From: Thermococcus chitonophagus | Lineage (GTDB): Archaea > Methanobacteriota_B > Thermococci > Thermococcales > Thermococcaceae | NCBI RefSeq assembly: GCF_002214605.1 | Contig: NZ_CP015193.1 | Coordinates: forward strand, 910,978 to 974,977 | Reading direction: 5' to 3' | DNA: 64,000 nt | Shown here: positions 43,279-52,045 of the stretch, one piece after another | How the letters are laid out: each line of letters starts with the position of its first letter | Numbering within the stretch: position 1 is the first letter of the stretch | Position numbers and translations under genes: made by a program | Notes under the pieces: model-generated | Seen by the model: only the letters and a program-made list of their open reading frames with translations | What the model was told of the DNA's origin: nothing | The model's database searches: none

Positions 43279-43952
43279 TACCCATCGAGATAAAGCCGAA
43301 CATCTTAATGCTGAAGGGAGTTCACCTCGATTCAAACGTCTACTTCCTCAAGAGTCGTGATGAGGTCTTGATAGTCGATACGGGAACTGGAGTTTACTGG
43401 AATAGATACATAAGCGTAGCTGAGAGGGAGGGCTATCTAGACGTTGAGAAGGTGTACATCTTCAACACTCACGAGCACTTTGATCACGTTGGAGGCAATG
43501 AAGCTTTCAGGAGATACTTCAACGAAAAAGGCGTTGAGGTAGTGTTCGTTGCCCATGAGCTTACCGCCAAGACCCTGGAGGGGGGAGACGATTACGTAAT
43601 ACTGTCCTTTTACTACGGGAGGAGGTTTAAGCCTCAGAAGGTTCAAATAAAGCTGAGGGATAACGATTACCTCAGGGTAGGTGAGGTTGAGCTCAGGTTA
43701 ATCCACACCCCGGGCCACACCCAGGGGAGTTCCTGCCTGTACTATGAGGAAGAGGAGATAATGTTCACCGGAGACACAGTTTTCCTGGGGATTTATGGAA
43801 GAACCGATCTTCCCACTGGCGACTTTGAGGAGCTAGTTAAATCCCTAGAGGAGCTGAGAGAGTTCAGGGTCAGGCTAGGCCTCCCGGGGCACGGAGGGAT
43901 AATTAAGGACTGGAGGGCAAACCTTGAGGGGATCCTGGGGGAGCTCCTATGA
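43275..43952 (+). CDS. Metallo-beta-lactamase-fold hydrolase
   Basis: 225 residues with the complete metal set: NTHEHFDHVGG (HxHxDH), IHTPGHTQGSSCLYY, MFTGDTVFLG and GLPGHGG. The fold binds two metal ions. Members include glyoxalase II, persulfide dioxygenases and phosphodiesterases. The short length and lack of extra domains fit the glyoxalase II-like or general hydrolase group. Substrate unknown. It overlaps both neighbouring genes by four bases. Confidence 0.88.
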   Translation: MIPIEIKPNILMLKGVHLDSNVYFLKSRDEVLIVDTGTGVYWNRYISVAEREGYLDVEKVYIFNTHEHFDHVGGNEAFRRYFNEKGVEVVFVAHELTAKTLEGGDDYVILSFYYGRRFKPQKVQIKLRDNDYLRVGEVELRLIHTPGHTQGSSCLYYEEEEIMFTGDTVFLGIYGRTDLPTGDFEELVKSLEELREFRVRLGLPGHGGIIKDWRANLEGILGELL

Positions 43953-44197
43953 GGAAGGGAACCGTTAAGGAAGTTCTGGCTAAGATAAAGTACGATCCCA
44001 GGGAGAACGAGGAAGATTATTACATCGTAATAGAGCACAGGGGAGCGTACGGTAACGTGAGGAAGATCCCGGTTAAGCTGATCGAGCTTGGCCACGGCTA
44101 CTTCTTCGTTGGAGAGACCCAGATACCCTACCACAGAATACTGAAGGTGGTAAGGAAGGATGGCAGGATCGTATGGGAAACTAGGAAGAATAGGTAG
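43949..44197 (+). CDS. DUF504/UPF0248 family protein
   Basis: 82 residues recognisable as UPF0248: LAKIKYDPRENEEDYYIVIE, HRGAYGNVRKIPV and FFVGETQIPYHRILKVVRKD. These small archaeal proteins are predicted nucleotide- or RNA-binding factors. The function is unproven. It overlaps the hydrolase gene (ATGA) upstream and the nuclease gene downstream by 38 bases. Confidence 0.85.
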   Translation: MRKGTVKEVLAKIKYDPRENEEDYYIVIEHRGAYGNVRKIPVKLIELGHGYFFVGETQIPYHRILKVVRKDGRIVWETRKNR

Positions 44198-44687
44198 CTT
44201 AATTCTGGTATTTTTGATCCTTGGATGCCTGTCCTCTCAGCCCCAGGTTTTACACGGGAAAGTCGTTAGGGTAGTTGATGGAGATACCCTCTACGTGAAG
44301 CTCGACAGCGGAGAAGTTGTGAAGGTCCGGCTCGTTGGAATAGACGCTCCAGAACTTGAAGCAGAGCTCATGAGGCCTGGTGAGTACAGGGGAGTTCACA
44401 ATATCACCTGCCTAGTCAAGTACGCCTATATAGCGAAGGAGTTCCTAACCAACGTTACCCTGGGCAGGGAGGTGACCTTGGAGTTTGACTCGAAGCAGGG
44501 GAGGAAGGATAAATACGGAAGGCTTCTCGCCTATATATATGTGAACGGAACCGATGTGAACGAGCTGATACTCGAGAAAGGGCTGGCTAGGGTATTTTAC
44601 GAGAAGAGGTTTGACAAGATGGGTGAGTACTTAAGAATTGAGGAGGAAGCAAGGAAGAAAAAGCTGGGCCTGTGGGGTTGTAACTAA
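44160..44687 (+). CDS. Secreted lipoprotein-type thermonuclease (SNase family)
   Basis: 175 residues. A hydrophobic leader ends in a lipobox-like LILGCLSSQ, so the protein is probably anchored by Cys outside the membrane. The SNase OB-fold follows: VVRVVDGDTLYVKLDSGEVV, RLVGIDAPEL (catalytic Arg, Asp), DKYGRLLAYIYV and GLARVFYEK. Staphylococcal-type nucleases cut DNA and RNA with calcium. It starts at the ATG after AAGGAAGG, overlapping the DUF504 gene. It may scavenge nucleic acids or defend the cell surface. Confidence 0.88.
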   Translation: MAGSYGKLGRIGSLILVFLILGCLSSQPQVLHGKVVRVVDGDTLYVKLDSGEVVKVRLVGIDAPELEAELMRPGEYRGVHNITCLVKYAYIAKEFLTNVTLGREVTLEFDSKQGRKDKYGRLLAYIYVNGTDVNELILEKGLARVFYEKRFDKMGEYLRIEEEARKKKLGLWGCN

Positions 44688-44699
44688 TGTGTAGTACAA

Positions 44700-44930
44700 T
44701 TGACTAGAACGAATGGTTCATCACCACGGGGTCTTCTCCGCGTGAGTTTTTGTGGGCTCACGTGGGGTTCATTCCCCGAGGTTCTGCGGGTGCCCGGACT
44801 TAGACCGCCCCACCCACTGTTCTCTTAAGCCAGTACACTACGGCGGGACGGGTCGCCCGAACACCCGCAGGGTTCAGCCAGCCCTCCACTTGCCTAGCTC
44901 ACCGACTTCACCGGACTGACCTCACAACCA
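44700..44930 (+). ncRNA. GC-rich structured element at the head of the TnpB unit
   Basis: About 230 bases clearly richer in G+C than the flanks, with several stems: CGTGAG/CTCACG (44741-44746 with 44757-44762), GGGG/CCCC (44764-44767 with 44774-44777), and a long-range nine-base CTGCGGGTG/CACCCGCAG (44784-44792 with 44862-44870) enclosing GGCG/CGCC. In hyperthermophiles such islands usually mark structured RNA. It may be an element-encoded RNA or a folded transposon end. Strand uncertain. Confidence 0.45.
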
Positions 44931-44974
44931 AAAATATTTAAGTAAACAGGTATTTAAGTATTTCGGTGAATACA

Positions 44975-45136
44975 GTGGGTGTTATTACAGTGAAGATTCC
45001 TGATGAGCTGGAGGTCAGGTTCCGGAAGAAAATCTTGGAAGTTTATGGGCCAAGAAAGGGAGCTCTTGGAAAGGCCATAACGGAGGCTATTGAGTTATGG
45101 CTCGAAAAACACGAGAAGTCCGGAGAGGAGAAGTGA
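44975..45136 (+). CDS. Small CopG-like (ribbon-helix-helix) protein
   Basis: 53 residues. The start VGVITVKIPDELEVRFRKK is a typical ribbon-helix-helix beta strand followed by a helix, with a second helix (ALGKAITEAIELWLEKHEK). It starts at GTG after GGTGAATACA, behind a TATA-like ATATTTAAG. It overlaps the start of the TnpB-related gene by 40 bases. It probably regulates the element's promoter or acts as accessory to the TnpB-like protein. Confidence 0.6.
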   Translation: MGVITVKIPDELEVRFRKKILEVYGPRKGALGKAITEAIELWLEKHEKSGEEK

Positions 45137-46142
45137 ACTATATTACGGTAAAGACAAGACTAGAACCAGAAACAGGGGAAGATTACTTGAAACTAGCCCT
45201 TCTGACGGAGAAGTTCAAGAGGGCAGTTGAGCTGGCGATAAGACTCCAGCTCAAGGGTGTTAAGAAGAGTGAGGGTGTAAAGGAAGTTTCCCGGTTAGTT
45301 CTTAATAACTGGTGGTATTCTGACGGTGCGTGGGATTACGCGAGAATGCTTCTCAATGGAGCAAGACAGAATGGTGGGGATCCTGGGCGCATTCACTTAA
45401 AGTCAAAATTCATTATTAGTAAACTACAGGAGAATAGGGGCGGGAACAGGAATATTAGAATTGAAGGACTAAACGTTAGAATTCGCTCGAACGGTGAATG
45501 GCTGGAGTTTGGGATGAAGACTGCCGAGAAGTTCCTCCCAGTTATCCTCGATACTCAAAACAGGTTGTCCTGAAGAACGGGAAGATTTACCTGCACGTCC
45601 AAGTGCCCTTTGAAGTTTACCTCAGGTACTACGGGAAAACAGCCGAGGGAAGACTTTATGCCAGTTTCGACCTGAACTCTGATAGGGTGAATATGGTTAT
45701 TCTTGACGAAGCTGGTATTATCAGGGATGTTAGGGTTGAGCACTTCCCGGAGGTCAATTCCCCCGGTTTCCGAAGAGGAAGACGAGGGATTTGAGGTTAA
45801 AAGTACTCACACGGTTGCTGGATTATGCGTACTATCACGGGTAGGGACTGTATTCTTCGAGGGCTTGGGTAAGATAAAAAAAGAAATGGTAAGGTGACTG
45901 GTTCGAGGAAGGGGAATAGGAAGGCCTCAAATTTCGCCAAGAGGGAACTCCTTGAGCATGGGATTATTATGGCATTAAAGAGGGGTTTCAAGGTTTACCT
46001 GGTTAACCCCGCAGGTTCTTCAAAACTAGGGCGAGAATTAGCTCGAGGGTTAGGCTTGGACATTCATACTGCCCCCGCTTTTGTTATCGGATGGTGGGGC
46101 GTAAACTCATTGAAAACCCAAAAAGAAGAACAGCCCAAATAG
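45097..46142 (+). pseudogene. Frameshifted TnpB-related nuclease gene
   Basis: The N-terminal 158 codons are open (ATG at 45097). The protein then continues in other frames: KNGKIYLHVQVPFEVYLRYY, ASFDLNSDRVNMVILDEAGI (RuvC I Asp), LLDYAYYHG, TVFFEGLGKIKK (RuvC II Glu), then SRKGNRKASNFAKRELLEHG and VYLVNPAGSSKLGRELARGL plus GLDIHTAPAF (RuvC III region). No zinc-ribbon CxxC is visible, as in the TnpB-related subgroup. Frameshifts near 45570, 45790 and 45890 and an in-frame stop show that it is inactive. Confidence 0.8.
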
Positions 46143-46250
46143 GCCCGGCCCCCAAGGGGACCTGCTGTGGCTCTATCTCTTGATATTTTACAGGTGCTAT
46201 ATAGATTTTGTCTAGAGCAGGGGAGAAGAATTAGGTGTCTTTATAAAGAT

Positions 46251-46301
46251 GTTTCCCAGCAGGGAACAATGCTTATAAATATATGTTTCCTAGTAGGAAA
46301 C
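46251..46301 (+). promoter_or_regulatory. Twin palindromic operators flanking a TATA box
   Basis: GTTTCCCAGCAGGGAAC (46251-46267) and GTTTCCTAGTAGGAAAC (46285-46301) flank TTATAAATATA (46273-46283). The second palindrome ends one base before the ATG at 46302, so a bound repressor would cover the transcription start. Centre spacing is 34 bases. Confidence 0.65.
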
Positions 46302-47546
46302 ATGCTTAAAGAAATAACTGAGGAATATCTTGGAGCACTCAACAGGATAAGCATAATCGAGAGGGAAGCAAAGCTCCCCTCTGGATCGGACATAAAGGCC
46401 ATTGTAGGTGTTAGAAGGGTTGGTAAGACCGTATTAATGCTCCAAAGAGTCAGAGAGCTTTTAGAGAAAGGAGAAAATGCCGTCTACATATCTTTCGATG
46501 AACCTGAGATTAGAAAACTGAACCACAGAGAACTTGCAGAGGAAGTTAGGAGAGAATTTCCAAGCGGTAACGTTTACCTGTTTTTAGACGAAGTGCAGGA
46601 GTGGGAGGAATGGGATGCGAGGATTAGATGGCTCCATGACGTTGGCGATTTTGATATCTATATCTCGGGATCCTCTTCAACACTGCTTTCCTCCGAGATA
46701 CCTTCAAGGCTCAGAGGAAGGTACATCTCACGCGTAATACTCCCATTTTCCTTTAGGGAAGTCTCTTCCCAAGACACTAAGACGTTTAGGAATAGGGGGA
46801 AGATTAGGAAAGTCCTCGATGATTACCTCAGATGGGGTGGCTTTCCCGAAGTCTGGACGTTCAAGTCTAGGGAAAAGATAATCTCAATAGTGGAGACGGT
46901 TTTCTATAGGGATATAATTAAGAGGTTCAAAATCCGGGACATTAAGGAGTTTGAAGACTTCTTTTATTACGTCCTCTCCCTTTATTCCTCCTATTTCACC
47001 TACAGGTCGCTCCAAAGGGCCCTAGCAAGTTGGATTAAGCTCAGCGTTAAAACCGTCATGAATTACCTGAAGTACATGGAGAGCTCGATGTTGATTTATA
47101 CCATTCCCACATTTTCTCCTTCCCAAAGAGAGATAATCAGGAGACCCAAGAAGCTCTACATAGTCGACCACGGACTTGCGAACCTCTTCTTTAGAGGGAT
47201 GGACATGGGGAGGAGAATTGAGAACGTTGTTTTCTTGGAGTTGCTGAGGAGGAAGCTATACAGGAATCCCCTCCTGAAGATATTCTACTATTCGGGCCCG
47301 GAGGGTGAAGTTGATTTCGTGCTCGTGGAGGGGAATAAAGTAATTGAGCTAATTCAAGTTACGGTGGAGGTGACGCCCGCAAACTACAAGAGGGAGGTTG
47401 AGGGCCTGATAAAGGTTGGAAAGAAACTTAAGTGCAACAATCTAACGCTCGTGACCCTGGAGAGGAGTGATGTTGATGGTGTTAAGGTAATTCCCCTGTG
47501 GGAGTTTTTGCTTAGCTCTCAAGAATCTCTTTTAAGGGAGCTATAA
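46302..47546 (+). CDS. AAA ATPase with DUF4143 nuclease-like C-terminal domain
   Basis: 414 residues. Walker A is AIVGVRRVGKTVLML, Walker B VYLFLDEVQEWEEWD, with sensor ISGSSSTLLSSE and RLRGRYISRVILPFSFRE. The DUF4143 C-terminal domain has YLRWGGFPEVW, a winged-helix part (YRSLQRALASWIKLSVKTVM) and GPEGEVDFVLVEGNKVIELI, a PD-(D/E)xK-like core. The family is common in archaea with no settled role. The start ATG 46302 has no ribosome binding site and lies about 26 bases from the TATA box, so the mRNA is probably leaderless. Earlier in-frame ATGs sit in the promoter. Autoregulation or control by an unlinked repressor is likely. Confidence 0.88.
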   Translation: MLKEITEEYLGALNRISIIEREAKLPSGSDIKAIVGVRRVGKTVLMLQRVRELLEKGENAVYISFDEPEIRKLNHRELAEEVRREFPSGNVYLFLDEVQEWEEWDARIRWLHDVGDFDIYISGSSSTLLSSEIPSRLRGRYISRVILPFSFREVSSQDTKTFRNRGKIRKVLDDYLRWGGFPEVWTFKSREKIISIVETVFYRDIIKRFKIRDIKEFEDFFYYVLSLYSSYFTYRSLQRALASWIKLSVKTVMNYLKYMESSMLIYTIPTFSPSQREIIRRPKKLYIVDHGLANLFFRGMDMGRRIENVVFLELLRRKLYRNPLLKIFYYSGPEGEVDFVLVEGNKVIELIQVTVEVTPANYKREVEGLIKVGKKLKCNNLTLVTLERSDVDGVKVIPLWEFLLSSQESLLREL

Positions 47547-47560
47547 ACCTGTCAAGAGGC

Positions 47561-47641
47561 TTACACGCCTTTGATGCTCATCAGCTGAGCCTTCTCATCA
47601 AGAATTAGAAATTCTTCAATGAGCTTTTCCCTTGTTATCAT
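47561..47641 (-). pseudogene. Truncated second gene of the HTH-regulator operon
   Basis: A 26-codon frame (MITREKLIEEFLILDEKAQL, then MSIKGV) starts at an ATG overlapping the stop of the upstream regulator gene by four bases. The beginning resembles the opening helix of a longer partner protein, so the rest was probably lost when the adjoining ATPase segment was inserted. A genuine micropeptide is possible. Confidence 0.35.
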
Positions 47642-48534
47642 CTCCAAAACCCCCAATGATGCATCAAACTTCCTTCCAAACTTTTTCCTTTAAGATGATC
47701 AAGGATACCGTTAACGATCTCGGAAACCCCAAACTTAGCAGCAAGTTTCTTTATCCTTCTTTCATCGAAGTTATTTGTCTTGAGCACTTCTATCACGTAA
47801 AGGAGGCCTCGTCCATCGTGATAAACCTTCACCGTGTGCACGATAACATCTTCAAGAGCGAGATTTTCAGCTGGCCAATAATAGTGATAAATTCCTGGGG
47901 AGATTAGGGAAACTCCATAGTCCGATAAGCGTAATGGCCCCGTAAGCTGGAACCTTCCAATGGCTTTTCCCTTGAACCTTTTTGTTACTAGTATGAATTC
48001 TCCTACACCACTCCACACTAACGAGGCCGATTCATTGAATCTCTTAACCCGAATGGAATTCTGAAGGTAGAAGTATTCGTCGGCGAAGAACTTCAAGTCT
48101 GCAAACTTTTCCGTAATGAAATATCCTCCTCCCTTTTCCCCAACGATAAGCCTGTCCATTAGCTTGTTTAGGGATCTATACAAGGTAGCCCTGCTCACAT
48201 TGGCCTTAAGTTCAATAAGCCAAGCTGGCTGGGGTTTTTCGACTTCAAGTGCAGAAAGGACTTTTAAGCTGTTGCCCGCCAGAATCTCGAGGATATTCAA
48301 CTGGGGATATTTGAGGATAATTGTGTGTAGTAGGGAGGTAGCTTTAGCCTTGGATGGTCTAACTATAAGTTTTCTTCTTCTTTCAAGCTCAACAAGGCCC
48401 TTTTCCTTAAGCGGGTGAAGGATCGTCGAAAGGGTCGATTTGGATAGGTTAAGAATCTGAGCCAGATCCTTAAGCGTGGTCTCCTCCTCTATTATTGTGG
48501 CAAGGACTTTGAGCTCTAACTTCGTGAGAGTCAT
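47638..48534 (-). CDS. Transcriptional regulator with two winged-helix domains
   Basis: 298 residues. The first winged helix has TTLKDLAQILNLSKSTLSTI and LHPLKEKGLVELERR. A second lies near residues 100-140 (PAWLIELKANVSRATLYRSL, NKLMDRLIVGEKGG). The C-terminal half is an uncharacterised alpha-beta domain with a hydrophobic core. The ATG at 48534 is about 20 bases from a TATA-like TTTTTATAATAAAG, suggesting a leaderless mRNA. Such proteins in Thermococcales commonly head two-gene units with a nucleotidyltransferase or a toxin-like partner; here the partner is reduced to a 26-codon stub. Confidence 0.75.
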   Translation of the reverse strand: MTLTKLELKVLATIIEEETTLKDLAQILNLSKSTLSTILHPLKEKGLVELERRRKLIVRPSKAKATSLLHTIILKYPQLNILEILAGNSLKVLSALEVEKPQPAWLIELKANVSRATLYRSLNKLMDRLIVGEKGGGYFITEKFADLKFFADEYFYLQNSIRVKRFNESASLVWSGVGEFILVTKRFKGKAIGRFQLTGPLRLSDYGVSLISPGIYHYYWPAENLALEDVIVHTVKVYHDGRGLLYVIEVLKTNNFDERRIKKLAAKFGVSEIVNGILDHLKGKSLEGSLMHHWGFWR

Positions 48535-48719
48535 GTATCAAATTATCAAACTTTATTATAAAAATATTTGGATTTTTGAGCAAACAATTCTTTGGTGTCA
48601 TGTAAAGTTTGTCTGGCATTCGAGCTGTAAGTTTCCTTGCAGTGGCACTAATCATGGCCGGATAGTATAAAACAGCGGGTTTTTATCCTGTTGCAATGGT
48701 ATAAAGCAAATATCATCAT

Positions 48720-48950
48720 GGGACGAAATAGGGGTGAAATCTCGTAGAAAGCACTTAAGAAGTACGTTTTTGCTGAAATCTATGTAAATAACCTCAATTC
48801 CAAGGATCCTGGGAGGGCAAGGTGACAGCGGGTTAAAAGGACCATGAAAAAGATGGGCTTAAGTTGGGGAGTGGTGATATACAATGGCCCTCTGAAAAAG
48901 AAGGAGGATGTATGGTTTGTGTCGAGGGAACTCTTTTTACTGATGCTCTG
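48720..48950 (+). pseudogene. C-terminal relic of an archaeal ATPase
   Basis: Between the regulator and the EVE gene about 400 bases lack an intact gene. A plus-strand frame reads KKYVFAEIYVNNLNSKDPGR, then, after a stop, MKKMGLSWGVVIYNGPLKKK and EDVWFVSRELFLL. The ending resembles the nuclease-like C-terminus of DUF4143/DUF234-type ATPases. Stops in frame and no start codon mark it as debris. Confidence 0.4.
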
Positions 48951-48958
48951 AAAAGAAT

Positions 48959-49390
48959 TCATCCCAACATGCTCTCTATCAGCCTGTAGTCCTCCTCGGG
49001 AATTTCCCTCATGGCCTTACCCATCAGGTGCCCGCTCCACTTCTTCTTGTTCTTTATGAACTTCAGCTTGGGAATTAGGGGCTTGAACTTTACCTCTCCA
49101 ATCTTTAGGGGCCTAATCTTCACCCTTATTGGGTAAGTTTCCCCAGGAGCGTGGGCTTTGAAGATCCTCGTTGAATCCGTGTAGGGTTCGCTTACTACTT
49201 CAAATATCCCGACTATCATGGGCTCCAGCACCTCTCCCTTTTTAGTTTCCTGCTTGACGTAGATGACGAGCTTGTCTCCGGGCCTAACCTTCTTCATGGT
49301 GTTTTCGTGTCTCCTGGGGACACCCCATACGTTCTTCTTCTTTATTATCTTCCAGTTATTCCTATTGGTTATGCAGAGCCAGAGTCTCAT
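48959..49390 (-). CDS. EVE-domain protein (UPF0310)
   Basis: 143 residues of the EVE/PUA-like fold: [54 protein letters not shown] and IPVRVK-like strands, close to the structurally known P. horikoshii EVE protein. EVE domains bind modified cytosines in DNA or modified RNA bases. The gene is divergent from the type I restriction operon, so recognition of modified DNA in defence is possible, although EVE proteins also occur alone in Pyrococcus. Confidence 0.9.
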   Translation of the reverse strand: MRLWLCITNRNNWKIIKKKNVWGVPRRHENTMKKVRPGDKLVIYVKQETKKGEVLEPMIVGIFEVVSEPYTDSTRIFKAHAPGETYPIRVKIRPLKIGEVKFKPLIPKLKFIKNKKKWSGHLMGKAMREIPEEDYRLIESMLG

Positions 49391-49490
49391 CTTTCAACCC
49401 TCCTAATATTCAACATGAGATTATGAAACTTTAAGAGCTTAGGTATTAAAATATAATCTTGAGGGATTAAATTCGATACAATATTTGACA

Positions 49491-49500
49491 CTTATAAATA
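49491..49500 (+). promoter_or_regulatory. TATA box of the type I R-M operon
   Basis: CTTATAAATA lies 14-23 bases before ATG 49514. The spacing predicts a start at or next to the ATG, so the mRNA may have almost no leader. Confidence 0.5.
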
Positions 49501-49513
49501 GGGGTGTCTTACA

Positions 49514-52042
49514 ATGAGAGAAGACGAAACAAGAAAAACCTTGATCGATAAGATGCTTGAGAACAGTGGATGGATTATCGATGAAAACGTGAAGGAAGAA
49601 TACGTAATTTCTCCTGGGATGATTATAAATGAAAGAGGCAATAGAATTAGAAAAAAGAGAGCTGATTATGTTCTTTTCTATCCTACAATATATGATGGGC
49701 ATCCAATAGCAGTTGTAGAGGCCAAGAGGGTATCTAAAGATGTTTTAGCAGGACTAGAGCAGGCAAAGGCATATATGAAGATGCTCGGGGTTCCATTTGC
49801 ATACGCCACAAATGGGCATGAAATAGTTGAGTATAACATCTTCACTAAAAGGGCAGTCAAAATAAACAAATTTCCAACGCCGTCAGAACTTTGGGAGAGG
49901 AAAGTAAGATGGGAGGAGATAGAAGATCCTAACCCTTTAAAAGTGCCATATAAGATAGTTGAAGGGAAGACATTAAGATATTATCAATATGTAGCAGTTG
50001 AAAACGCTATCAAGGCCATCTTATCTGGCAAGAAGAGAGTCCTTTTAACCATGGCTACTGGAAGCGGTAAAACTTATGTGGCTTTTCAAATTGCTTGGAA
50101 GTTGTATAGAGCAAATAGAGTTAGGAGAATCCTTTATTTAGTGGATAGAATATTCCTCCGAGAACAGGCATATAATGCTTTTGAGCCTTTCGGGAATGCG
50201 AGAATAGAGCTAACAAGTGATAATATAACCATGGCCAAAGACATATATTTTGCAACTTATCAAACGTTATACTCAAAGAAAGATAGCAAGAGAGTGTATG
50301 AACATTTTGATAGAGATTTCTTCGATATGGTAATAATTGATGAGTGCCACCGTTCTGGTTGGAAGAGATGGCACGATATCCTTAGGTACTTTAAAAACGC
50401 GATACACCTAGGATTAACAGCTACCCCCAAGAGAACGGATAACATTGATACGTACGCATATTTTGGGAAACCGGTATATGAATACCCCATGGCCCGTGGA
50501 ATTGAAGATGGGTTCTTAGCTCCACCATATGAAATAATTAGGGTATGGACAAACATTGATAAGGAAGGAAAGCTTGTAATAAGGGAGCTTAAAAGTAAAG
50601 GAATAAAGATCGAAGTTCCTGAAGGAGCAGAGTTAAAGGAATACTATACAATGGAAGAATTTGAGAAGGAGATATTATTACCGGATAGAACAAGAAAGAT
50701 AGTTGAATGGATAGCCAAGTTTTTGGAGGAGACAGATCCGCTAGCTAAAACAGTGATTTTCTGTCCAACTCAGAGACACGCAAGGGAAGTTGCAACGTTG
50801 TTAAATAACTATTTTAATCCAAAATTTGAAGTCGATAACTATGCATATCCGATAATTGCTGAGGACAGAGAGGCACATGATATTCTAAGGAGAAAATTCG
50901 CTAATTCAGACGAAAAGTTTCCAGTCGTAGCTACTACTGTCGACGTTTTAAGTACTGGTGTTGATGTCCCTCCAATTAAAAATGTAATCTTCTTAAAGCC
51001 CATAAATTCAAAAGTTGAGTTCCATCAGATTATTGGTAGAGCGACCCGTATAGACGAACGCTCTGGAAAATACGTCTTTAGGATAATAGACTTTACAGGA
51101 GCAGCAAGATTATTTGATGAGTGGGATGTTCCCTCCCTAGAACCCCCAAAGGAAGGTAAAAGGGACTGGTTCTTAAAGATACAAATCCTTGACGGTGATA
51201 CACTTGAGCCGATTAAGAATGCAGATGTCGTCGTTTTTGTTAGCCCCAGTAACCCACTCCATGTAAAGTCCGATGATGAAGGATTTATCTTTGTAGAAGG
51301 AGTTCCGAGGGAAGCTGTTAAAGTAGACATAAGGGCGAGTGGGTATAAAGGCAAGGAAACAATTGTGCCAACGTTCCCAACTTCAAATCCCAGGGAATAC
51401 GTTACAGTAACCCTAAGGCCTACCCAGAGGAAAACGACGCTCCCAGTTAAAGTTGAGGGGTTAGATGTCTATATTGACGAAGAAAACAGGGTGAAGATAG
51501 ACGTTAGAGGTAACAAGCTCCTTGATGCTGAGTACATAAAATATTCCAAAGACGAGATAAAGAAGAGGGTCACGAGATTAGAGGACTTAAAAGAGATATG
51601 GAAAAACAAAAATAAACGTGAGGCCTTTAAAAATGAGCTCAAGAGACTAGGAATTGATCTAAAACTTCTAGCGAAGGTCAAGAAGATGGCAGACGTTGAT
51701 GAGTTCGATTTGCTGGCAAACATCTTGTTCGATGCTCCCGTTATCTCCAGGGATGAGAGAGCAAGAATGTGCCTGAGAGTTAAAAGAGAGTTCATTAACA
51801 AGCATGGAGAAAAAATTAGGGAGTTAATATTTGACTTAATCGATAGATATAGGATGTTTGGGATTGACGAGCTTAGGCCAGAAGTTTTAGAGCATCCTTA
51901 CTTCAGGAGAGAATATGGAGGTCTTATGGAGGTAATAAAAATCCTGGGGGATGGTGATCCAAATAAGGGGATGAGAAAGTTGATCATGATCCTCGAAGAA
52001 CTAATTAGAGGGATTTATGCCGATCTATATGAGGAGGTGTGA
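49514..52042 (+). CDS. hsdR: Type I restriction enzyme R subunit
   Basis: 842 residues. The N-terminal nuclease has RADYVLFYPT and AVVEAKRVS (Asp, Glu-x-Lys). The superfamily 2 translocase has Walker A MATGSGKTYVAFQ, DECHRS, GLTATPKRTDN, ATTVDVLSTGVDVPP and QIIGRATRIDER. Unusually, about residues 552-635 form a carboxypeptidase-regulatory/transthyretin-like segment (DGDTLEPIKNADVVVFVSPS, then SDDEGFIFVEGVPREAVKVD and IRASGYKGKETIV). The helical C-terminal part that binds the HsdM/HsdS core follows. It cuts and translocates unmodified DNA. The stop is four bases before hsdM. Confidence 0.93.
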   Translation: MREDETRKTLIDKMLENSGWIIDENVKEEYVISPGMIINERGNRIRKKRADYVLFYPTIYDGHPIAVVEAKRVSKDVLAGLEQAKAYMKMLGVPFAYATNGHEIVEYNIFTKRAVKINKFPTPSELWERKVRWEEIEDPNPLKVPYKIVEGKTLRYYQYVAVENAIKAILSGKKRVLLTMATGSGKTYVAFQIAWKLYRANRVRRILYLVDRIFLREQAYNAFEPFGNARIELTSDNITMAKDIYFATYQTLYSKKDSKRVYEHFDRDFFDMVIIDECHRSGWKRWHDILRYFKNAIHLGLTATPKRTDNIDTYAYFGKPVYEYPMARGIEDGFLAPPYEIIRVWTNIDKEGKLVIRELKSKGIKIEVPEGAELKEYYTMEEFEKEILLPDRTRKIVEWIAKFLEETDPLAKTVIFCPTQRHAREVATLLNNYFNPKFEVDNYAYPIIAEDREAHDILRRKFANSDEKFPVVATTVDVLSTGVDVPPIKNVIFLKPINSKVEFHQIIGRATRIDERSGKYVFRIIDFTGAARLFDEWDVPSLEPPKEGKRDWFLKIQILDGDTLEPIKNADVVVFVSPSNPLHVKSDDEGFIFVEGVPREAVKVDIRASGYKGKETIVPTFPTSNPREYVTVTLRPTQRKTTLPVKVEGLDVYIDEENRVKIDVRGNKLLDAEYIKYSKDEIKKRVTRLEDLKEIWKNKNKREAFKNELKRLGIDLKLLAKVKKMADVDEFDLLANILFDAPVISRDERARMCLRVKREFINKHGEKIRELIFDLIDRYRMFGIDELRPEVLEHPYFRREYGGLMEVIKILGDGDPNKGMRKLIMILEELIRGIYADLYEEV

Positions 52043-52045
52043 CAC

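Larger units (their letters stand above)
44690..46180 (+). mobile_element. Decayed IS605/TnpB-type element
   Basis: The segment holds a GC-rich structured left part, a small CopG-like gene, a frameshifted TnpB-related gene and, at its right end, a short CCCC-AA-GGGG hairpin (around 46149-46158). No Y1 transposase was found, so it would be a tnpB-only derivative. Ends are estimated; no target duplication was identified. Confidence 0.5.

Noticed and set aside
46167-46301. N-terminal extension of the DUF4143 ATPase to the earlier in-frame ATG
   Set aside because: The extension would translate the twin operators and the TATA box, and homologs begin near MLKEI.
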